Shown one piece after another: positions 56,065 to 64,000 of a stretch of 64,000 nucleotides of DNA. Source of the stretch: Platycnemis pennipes (lineage: Eukaryota > Arthropoda > Insecta > Odonata > Platycnemididae); assembly GCA_933228895.1 (NCBI GenBank), contig OW121846.1, positions 110,315,054-110,379,053 of the forward strand, read 5' to 3'. The translations under genes were made by a program, and so were the position numbers. How positions within the stretch are numbered: the stretch's first letter is position 1; the number at the start of each line of letters is the position of its first letter. Under the pieces are notes generated by a model. That model saw only the letters and a list, made by a program, of their open reading frames with translations. It was not told the origin of the DNA and made no database searches.

Positions 56065-59000
56065 TGACATGGGATATTGATTCCAGGATAACCAATTTTG
56101 CTATTAAGTACTAGGTACTAAAAATGATACATTGTCATTTCTTGTAGTTACATTCTTTGTCAAGAATTGTGTAGTTTATCAATTAAGACGATAACGGGAT
56201 GAATAAATGTTAAGAATATGACAATAAAAATTACGAGCATAAAAATGACTGTTTTCTTCGGTTCACAATTTACTTACTTACCGAAGTTATTAGTTTTTAC
56301 CATAGATTTCAAGGAAATAGAAAGAAAATATAAATTTAAGCTGTTCAACATGTATCCGTTTTTTCCTGTACAGCATTTGGAAAAGTAATATTTTGATGCA
56401 CGATTAATAAATACTGTTTTCTATACCCTCAGATTCAGAGACTGTACGCTTCTATTTCACATTACAATTGAAACAAACCTGTGCACTTCCCTGTTAAATA
56501 TATTTTTTCAATTAAAAAAACTTGATGACGATGAATTGTCGGAGATGCCGGAATTGTCAAACCCAACTAGTGCTCAATTTCTGTAATTCAACTGTATAAT
56601 TTAAATAATTATCTAAAATTATCCTTAGGAATTGGCCTGTTAATATTCTTTGATGAATCTAATAAACCAGTCGCGCTCCACTATATCTGCCATGTTGAAA
56701 GACGGATGCAAGTTTTAAAGCCACTACGAATAATGATAGTTTCACGTTTACTTTCATTATTTACGCACTACTTGTCTTAAATAAGTAGGGAAGTGAATTG
56801 GACGCCTTTAATATGCATTCAAGAGGTAAGGTTTTACTCAACGTAAGCAAATTTGCATGATTTAAGATTTACTATCTAAAGTGATTTATATAATAGGAAA
56901 ATTTTCACAGAGAAAAAAATCGCATATTTTCCAGGTGCTTCAACCAGTTTGATTACCAAGACGTTCTTCTTCCCTATAGACATGAGGCTTCAAGGAACTA
57001 GATATCGAGTCGAATTGCCGTAGATAACATTTCACAAAAACAGTCGCGTTTGCGCGCACTGCGTCACTATCCACGGTTGTTTTTTCAGCTATTATGCTTA
57101 CCAGTAAACAATTTTATTAAGGTTTTTCATGGCTAGTTTGCTATACTCGAATATGCTTTATATAGTTTAAAAGTCATTACCAGATGAATAAGTGAACATA
57201 ACCGAGGATTAATACTTTAATAACCACTAATCTAAATATATAGGACATCACTTTATATTTGACAATGGTAAAATGGTCATTATAAGGTTGATCACGTATA
57301 CCTCAGGTAAGTTTCGTGAACAAAAGATTGTGTTGTGCGGTGGAGGGTGGATTGAAGGACGTGAGGATCTCCATGCCATCATCCCCCGTCATGCCATCGC
57401 GCCTATTTGAGGAGCGCCCATCTTCCCCCAGAACAACCCTCGGTCATAACAGAACAATCCGCAAAAAACAAGAAAACAACCCGCAGACAGAAATAGCTCG
57501 AGGCTGGGAATAAACTTCCTTCTCCCTGTCCGCCTCCCAACTTCCTACGCTTTCTATTCCTTGAGACCATTGCTCAATGATACCCGCTGCCATCCGCCCA
57601 ACTAGTGGCTCACTGGGACACCACGTGGGCTAATGAAAAAGAGGCGAGCAAGGGAAGGGAGAGGGGCCCGCAGAACGTTTGAGTCATGGCAAGCATGCAT
57701 GGAAACTGTTCGCAATATTGGGAACTACGTCAGTGGTGACTTAAAACAATTTTCAAATGGTACATCGATTTTATCGCTGAGCCGATAACAAGAACTAGAA
57801 ACAAGCGAAATTTTTGTTCAATTTGGAAACAAACCCGAACTTAAAACTAAGTAACTTCATCTAGAATTGAAAACGAAAACCAATATACATATGATACGCG
57901 CATGGCAGCGGGTATCAGTTATTTGCAGCAAGTATTTTTTATCGATTCTCTTGCGATCATATCCAGCACACATTCCGTTCAAACCTTGTAAATCCCAATT
58001 TGTTCAATACACATACATAATTTACATGTACTTCCTTTTTAATTACTGTTTTACTGAGTATCATAAGAGTTAGTAGCGATGAAGCGAATCATTCATAATT
58101 TTTTCTAAAATTCTAGGGTGTGTATGACAAGGGGTTCAAACTCATTAGTAGTAGGGGGATACCGATCCCCATACGAAAATTTGAACGCCCTGGCGCTCGA
58201 TTTCAGCAGGTTGGAACATCACTCATTAGCTGAGATTTCAGCAAATCCACGCATTCGTTGAAATCAGCGTTAGAATCGTTTTGCAAAAAAATCAACATAA
58301 TAAATTTTGTGGAATGAGTGTTTGCCACGCAGTGAATGCATCACTTTGTCATGGATCAGCGTTGCTTTACAAGACTGAGTTATCCGACTTAGACCAAGTG
58401 AGTATGCGGGCCATGGGCCAAAGGGATAGGAATATAAAGGGGAAAAGGTGTTGGGGCCAAAGAACGTGAGAATTAGCACGGTAGTCGAGCAAAACTTAGT
58501 TTGTTCCGGTAGTAAATTTGATGATAAAAGATGAGTCAGACATCAGTCTTCTTTTACTCCTGTAAGACGACTTACTGCTGGTAGCAATTATATTGGAATA
58601 GAACAAGAGAGAGTTATCTAAATAGATAATGGGTATTACTAGGCCGTTCCACCTTGCTTTTAAGTATCTGCGATCAGCAAAGACCAATATTTTCATATAA
58701 AGTTTTAAAAAGGTGTTAATCTCTCAAATCGAGCAGAGGCGAAATAAGATAAACATTTTAAAAGGTAAAGGGAACCGGAATTCACCTCTAAAAACATTGT
58801 AAATATTACAATAGGAGATTTAAACTCTTTCACAAAATTAGGTTTAAGTGCAAAGACTTAAAGTAGGATGAAACACGTTTTTCCCTTGCATAATACCACC
58901 AGAGTACAAATTATTAACTCCCAAAGAGTCCCGGTGGAACGTAATTACCTAAATCTCGAGTACCTTTTATCTCGAAAGCATAAATATAAATACTGGCATT

Positions 59001-59880
59001 TAAATACCTCCCATGGCCACACAACCTTGAAATAGATTGCAGGATATCGTATTCATGTTCATAGCAGCAGATGAAGGACTAAGAGCTTCCACTGCTAATT
59101 GGCTCTCCTCAGAAAAATTGCATTGTTATAATAATAAATGTATCTGAGGAAATATTGCTATATCGTGTGTATATATACTGCAATATGTATACATAGGACA
59201 AGGTTTCAGGCCTGCCGTTCATTCTTAGGATAAATGAAATGTACACTGTAGAAAAGGGTACTTTATACTGTCAAGTTACAATCACGTTGACTAAGAAGTG
59301 CCAATCCGCCAATCCCTAAGTGTGCTACATTTCATGCTGGGAATAGGCGTTAAACAAAAATGAATTTTAAACTCCAAAATTTTTTATTAACTCATTTTCT
59401 TTGTTTGTTAGTTAATTAATGTCACTCATTTTGCATATCTGCAAAATAAAATTATTAATTGTTTCATGACTTCCTGTAAATTTGGTGAAAGGAACCAAGC
59501 TTAGAAGTCAAATTTCACCATAAGTAACTACAGGTCACATTCCTCATATTGCGTTTGGAGACCGCATTCTTAGTGCTTCCGCATAGAAACAAAATTATTC
59601 ATATTGAGAAAGCTAAAAAAGACACTATATTGTATTAGATATTACTCAATTGTAATTAACTACCCTCTGAAAAAGATAAAAAGTTAGGCTCCCTCCCCAA
59701 TTCCGCAGTTTTATTTACTCCAAGTATTTTCACAGGTATTTACTCGATGAGTAGACATGAGTAGTATTAATGTAGTTTTTACTGCCACATATGTATAATA
59801 TAATTATTTCTGTTCCTTCTGAAGCTGTTACCTTACACGTATATCCACTTCGATATGTACCGATGATCTTGCGGCATTTT
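56065..59880. other. Long AT-rich stretch, nothing recognised
   Basis: No recognised gene, repeat or RNA. Frames of up to 69 codons only. A GC-richer strip near 57340-57680 has a 65-codon frame without domain. Confidence 0.45.
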
Positions 59881-59889
59881 TAAGTGTGA

Positions 59890-61460
59890 AGATGATAGGA
59901 CGAAAAACCAATTAATCACAAACAACATTTAACTTTTTCCTTGAATATTATATAGCCTGCACCAGCCTACAATATCCGCCTCCCTACTAAGAGGAACTTA
60001 CGTAATCATTTTGTGAGTGGGAGAGTTTGAAAATTGTATGACGGTACTCATAAAAGTCAATGAGAAGCCTAGTACGTCTATACCGTGTGTATAATCAATC
60101 TCTCAAGGCTATCAGTTCCCGATGGAGACATGTCAACCAGGGATATCGGGCCTTTCTGTGACGAGCAAGCTTGAGGGGAGCAAAACGATTTAGAGCCGCA
60201 TCCAAATGCTCATACTAACAGTCCAGGCATTGATCAATGCCGCAATCCGCGCCATCGAAAACTGATCAGTCACAACCACGCAAGTAGGCACACACTTCCA
60301 CAACATCAAGTCTTTTGAAATATCTGAAGTAGAAGTCACCATTTGGTAGAGTAATTTGAGCCGCATTTGTAACCTCAATGATAACTTGTCCAGTGATAAA
60401 AGGCACGTCTGTCCTGCAGTAGTCAGTTACAGTACCCTGCTCGTCAGTCAAGCAAAAGTCAAGCGCTGCCTGTGAATTATACCGATGGTAGATAGACGCT
60501 CACACGGCTCTATGAAAAGCGAATGCTCCCCCAAGAGAAACCGCAGGTAAATCGCATCCTCCTTGTCCGACAGCTGGTCAGTATTGAAATCCCCAACCTT
60601 TGAAGTGTAGTCGTGTAAATAGCAGTCAAGTTTATTGACAAAGTCATTGACGTCAATGAAGGGGGCATGAGGAGGATGATACACCACCGTTACATATATT
60701 GGAGAGCACCCAGCCCATCTACCCTGAAAAAGAGATTCTCCGGATATCCAGGCTTGGCAGTCCACCCCAGAAGCAAAGGGTCAGAAGGCAGAAGAGCAAA
60801 GGGTAATCGCTTGAAGAGTGTTATGGAGAAACAAAGCTACACCACCACCTTTGTTTTGTCCCCCACAAGTTTAACGGTCATGCCTATATAACGTGTAGCC
60901 CGCCAGTTCCACCAGAGAGCCATCATCAAGCGGCTTAAATTTGGTTTCAGCTGTAAGGCTCAAAAGCAAGGACTAGATTAGAGAGAACCTAACCAACTCA
61001 ATCAAATCCTTAAGGGAATCAGCACTGAAATGACAAATCCTAAGATCTACCGTATTACCCCTTGGCTTATTCGAAGGTTTCACCGAGGCTTTGCTCGAGG
61101 ATGAACCATGAGAAGCTGAAAGACCATGCAGCACATTGCCAAGGTGGACGTTGGAGATAAAAAAAATCTTGAGATCTTGCAGCGAAATTATTATCCTGGA
61201 CGCAACTCCCTTCCTCCTCTGGACATAAACGTGTCCACTCCTGATGAATGCGTAGAAACCACCAGCAATTCTACTCTGCCACCAGCTCTGGTCCTTACAG
61301 CCTTACATATTTTGAAAGCAGCAGCCGGTATAAATTCATTTGTGAAAATATGCGAGGGCCTAAACACAGCAGCATTTGCATCAGCTAGGATTTAGGGTCC
61401 AGCAGAGTTGTGTGAAGTTCCCCAAATTATATTTTGGCACGAATAATCGCGCCCACCAGA
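59890..61460 (-). pseudogene. CR1/Jockey-group LINE: endonuclease to RT linker, degenerate
   Basis: On the minus strand from about 61050, pieces of an APE-type endonuclease appear: an NTVDLRICHFSADSLKDLIE-like start, DDGSLVELAGYTLYRHDR, YVTVVYHPPHAPF, VGDFNTDQL (catalytic GDFN conserved), and FITGQVIIEV where the usual SDH is lost. The linker into RT follows: FYFRYFKRLDVVEVCAYLRG, a LNRFAPLKLARHRKARYPWL piece and an RD-LYTRYRRT piece, down to about 59890. The 5' part (61100-61460) may be the end of ORF1. Stops and shifts are frequent. It is the only endonuclease portion in the window. Confidence 0.82.
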
Positions 61461-61464
61461 GTAT

Positions 61465-62035
61465 AAGATTTCAGCTCCACAATAATATATGGTGCCCTGT
61501 AAGAAGCAATTTCTCCTTAAGCCACAGATGAAGCACGCGATGTACCTGCGATATTGCCAACAGAGATAGAGGCAGCGCCGATAGGTGCATTTAAAAATGT
61601 ATCCATTACTTATATTAACAGATCACAAAATTTTCACCGCGCATCTAATTAGTATTAGATATCGGCAACAGTGTGTTTTAAACACCTAAAAATAAATGAT
61701 CCTATGATGACGAAGGATGTACAAGACTCAATGGTGTGTGAATCCTTCCATTGGGGGAAGATAGTGGATTCCTATTCCTGGGCCACCAGCAATTTTTCTC
61801 TGCGATCTAATTAACATCAGTACAGTAGAGAGGATTATTCTGAGTCGAGAGGAGGCTGTCCTGAGAAGCTTCACTCGAATTTAGGCCCGTGATCATCTTA
61901 CCCAAGGCCCAGCACTGTTCAGTGGTTTACCGTGTCGCCAAGCATTTCATGAAGCTCAATTCTATCATGGGGCATGCTTTTTCAGGCCAGAATTTTGTCT
62001 TAATATTCACAGCACCGATATGTGCATCACTAGCA
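61465..62035. other. Unannotated stretch, perhaps LINE 5' region
   Basis: The minus-strand translation remains faintly protein-like into the 62 kb frames, which would fit an ORF1 upstream of the endonuclease, but I see no gag zinc knuckles. Confidence 0.3.
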
Positions 62036-62039
62036 TAGC

Positions 62040-62270
62040 TGTTAATGGGGAATGAATGCAGAAAATGGTGATCGAGGGAAACGTTCTCTTCCCGCGCTGG
62101 CGTGACAAGGAGTGTCGTCGCAGGGAAGTAGGCCACGCCTCTGTTTCGCTGCAAATCGTGCGTGCCAACTCTCGGGTGCTCGAAAGCAGGCGCAGACGCA
62201 GCCCACTCTCCACAGCTATCAATCGATGGGAGTAACTCTTTGGTAAGCGGCGGCAGGAGCTTTATCTCCC
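62040..62270. other. GC-richer patch
   Basis: Minus frames of 75 and 71 codons overlap here without domains. It could be part of the LINE 5' region or an independent patch. Confidence 0.3.
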
Positions 62271-62274
62271 TTTC

Positions 62275-63110
62275 CTAATTGCTCCTGTGTTTTTATCTAA
62301 AAAGAAGTGTTTAGCACACTGTAAATTAGAAAACGCGAGAGAGGACAAATCTATACATATATGCTTTTGATAGCAATATACCTTCGCAGGTAATGAATCG
62401 ATAGGGATGAGGAAAATGAATGGAAACCAGGAAACGGAAACAATTCAAGATTAGTGAGGAAAATCAAATTATTTTTCATTCCTCATAATATTTACCTCAA
62501 TTATGATACAAACCATGAAGCTTCCATCTTTGTAAGAAGAAGATACCAGATACCTTAGTTATAAGTAGCTAATTACTGCTGGATCGATTGCAGTTCAAGC
62601 AACACTTGATAAACTATGGCAATGTAAAAATGAGAATGACTCACCCACCATAGGAATTCGCTAGTAAAGGAGAGGATTAGAGGTAAAAAGAGTTTGCAAG
62701 AGCAAGAGGGAAAAATGGACTCTATAGGTGTGCATGGCGAAAATAAATTAGCTAAATAACGAGATACATAGGTGAGAAAAAGAATGAATATTGTGCAAAA
62801 CTATTAACAAACATGTCTATCAGACAAACAGATAATTCACAGCTCTCTCTTGCATGTTTCTCATTCTACGTAGGAGTTAAGTATTTAACAAAGTCTAAGG
62901 AGAAATTACATCTCAGGAATAACAATGTTTCCTTTCCTTATATCTCCGTATTCATTCATTTCTTCGACAACGAAAAATATTCAGTAAATTCTAAGCGTGG
63001 GAACAGATTAGATCGATGTCCAGGTTATTTTGATAAATTGGAGGGAGATAAAGAGGAAGCAAACGAGTGGCGGGTGAAGATAAGGGGGGGGCAGAATAAA
63101 AGTTGAGGAA
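62275..63110. other. AT-rich stretch, nothing recognised
   Basis: The 62813-63106 plus-strand frame (97 codons) has no domain. G-rich strips begin near 63080. Confidence 0.4.
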
Positions 63111-63232
63111 GAGAGATAAAAAAGGCGGGAGGGGGGCAGGCTCAGATGTGGGTGGAGATGCCTTGCAGTGAAGGAGGTGGGGTGAAAACGCGACGTAGAG
63201 GAGTCGGCTAGCTCCGTGGAGGCATTCTAAAG

Positions 63233-63244
63233 AGTATATAAATG
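63233..63244 (+). promoter_or_regulatory. TATA box
   Basis: gagtatataaatggggc fits a strong TATA element. The upstream 100 bp are GC-richer with a G-rich strip. Initiation would be expected about 25-32 bp downstream, near 63265. Confidence 0.45.
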
Positions 63245-63264
63245 GGGCATGTAACGAGGAGAGA

Positions 63265-63512
63265 GAAATTGCATCTCCCTGGAGGCCGCAGGAAAGAGTC
63301 TCAGCCGACAGCATCCAATGCGATGTGGCAGGGAGGATCGGGTGTGCGTGATGAGTACGCGCCGACGCCGCTGGACAGTTTCCAGCTTGTGAGCCGTTTA
63401 GCAGCGAATATCGCTTCGGAGGCCCATCTGTCGGAAGGGGTCAAAAATCAGAGCCCACGGTCTATCGCACACAGCTGATGCCAGTTTTCCCTACACTTCC
63501 CTGTCGTCCACC
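63265..63512 (+). other. Candidate first exon (splice donor at 63513)
   Basis: This CpG-rich segment follows the TATA box and ends at ccaccgtaagtc, a good donor match (gtaagt). If transcribed, it would be mostly 5' UTR. The frame that spans it (63242-63478) starts too close to the TATA box to be used whole, and an internal ATG gives about 50 codons ending before the donor. The gene body would lie beyond the window end. No protein family could be assigned. Confidence 0.3.
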
Positions 63513-63519
63513 GTAAGTC

Positions 63520-64000
63520 AGCTCAAAAAGCAAAAATCACATAATCTGGTCATATAACTCCCACATTTTGTTGTCCCCTCATTAAATATTTGTTGGAGCT
63601 AATTTAGAATTTTCCATTCCAATGACCACACGGAAAGTTGCTGATAATCTTCACTGAGTAATCTCAGTTCAAAAATATTAAGAGAATTGCACAAGCATTG
63701 AATAAATTGAATACTCATTGATGTGCAGCACTATCAACCTATTCTGAGCCACGACAATGGAAACTTGCACTTCATTCGCTAAACAGCATTTTTACTCATC
63801 AATAATGCTTCTCATGCTTGAATTTATAGGCATATATACACTCTTCCACAAATGTTTTCCGATAAGTTAATTATCTCACAACAGTCTTGCACTGAGATTT
63901 CCTTGTTAGGCTTTATTGAGCTTTACATCGGCAATTCACTAAAGTCGCGTGGTGCCACTATATTGTGAACTATTCAAATATTTCAAAAGCATTCCAAAAA
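63520..64000. other. AT-rich stretch, nothing recognised
   Basis: If the exon call above is right, this would be the start of intron 1. No other feature seen. Confidence 0.35.

Noticed and set aside
1..64000. CRISPR array, bacterial operon or prophage
   Set aside because: No regularly spaced repeats, no dense gene packing, and the repeats present are typical eukaryotic retrotransposons.

Overview
This 64 kb window looks like non-coding, repeat-rich DNA from a eukaryotic nuclear genome, most likely an arthropod and probably an insect. The base composition is AT-rich with scattered CpG-rich patches. Nearly all open frames are short, and there is no bacterial gene packing, Shine-Dalgarno pattern or operon structure. 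The non-LTR retrotransposons (a CR1/Jockey-group family and an RTE-group family), the tRNA-derived SINEs and the PIF/Harbinger-like DNA elements are all degenerate, as expected of old intergenic or intronic sequence. I cannot name the species from the sequence alone. I found no complete conserved cellular protein gene.

Layout. 0-13 kb: a truncated tRNA-derived SINE (2.2 kb), a doubled CR1/Jockey-like 3' fragment (4.56-5.65 kb) with a SINE against its tail (5.66-5.88 kb), and a full-length SINE with an 8-bp target-site duplication (7.36-7.72 kb). 13.3 kb: a foldback element with long arms and an exact 16-bp target duplication. 17.6 and 18.5 kb: a diverged direct repeat. 19.2-20.7 kb: a degenerate RTE-type ORF on the minus strand, followed by a CR1/Jockey 3' fragment. 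25.3-26.1 kb: a Harbinger-like element. 28.1-29.0 kb: again a CR1/Jockey 3' piece and an RTE C-terminus. 29.9 kb: a broken THAP-type zinc finger. 34-35 kb: two SINEs and two LINE scraps. 36.9 kb: two poly-C tracts. 38.3-38.75 kb: two copies of a second tRNA-derived SINE. 39-43.6 kb: three more CR1/Jockey fragments and a 148-bp foldback element. 44.1 kb: a 79-nt pure purine strand. 46.1 kb: a 147-bp foldback element. 48.1-49.3 kb: a Harbinger-like element flanked by TAA. 53.5-53.8 kb: a two-unit tandem repeat. 54.7-55.3 kb: an RTE C-terminus on the plus strand. 59.9-61.5 kb: an endonuclease-to-RT-linker region of a CR1/Jockey LINE. 63.2 kb: a TATA box followed by a possible first exon with a splice donor, the best candidate for an edge of a host gene.

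How the parts relate. The LINE relics could have supplied the reverse transcriptase that moved the SINEs and the 13.3 kb foldback element. The Harbinger-like elements lack a recognisable transposase and would have needed one supplied from elsewhere. The most interesting material is (1) foldback elements of about 150-185 bp sharing a core motif, one with a retroposition-like 16-bp duplication, and (2) several short near-perfect palindromes that sit exactly where one repeat copy departs from its siblings, which looks like template-switch inversion.
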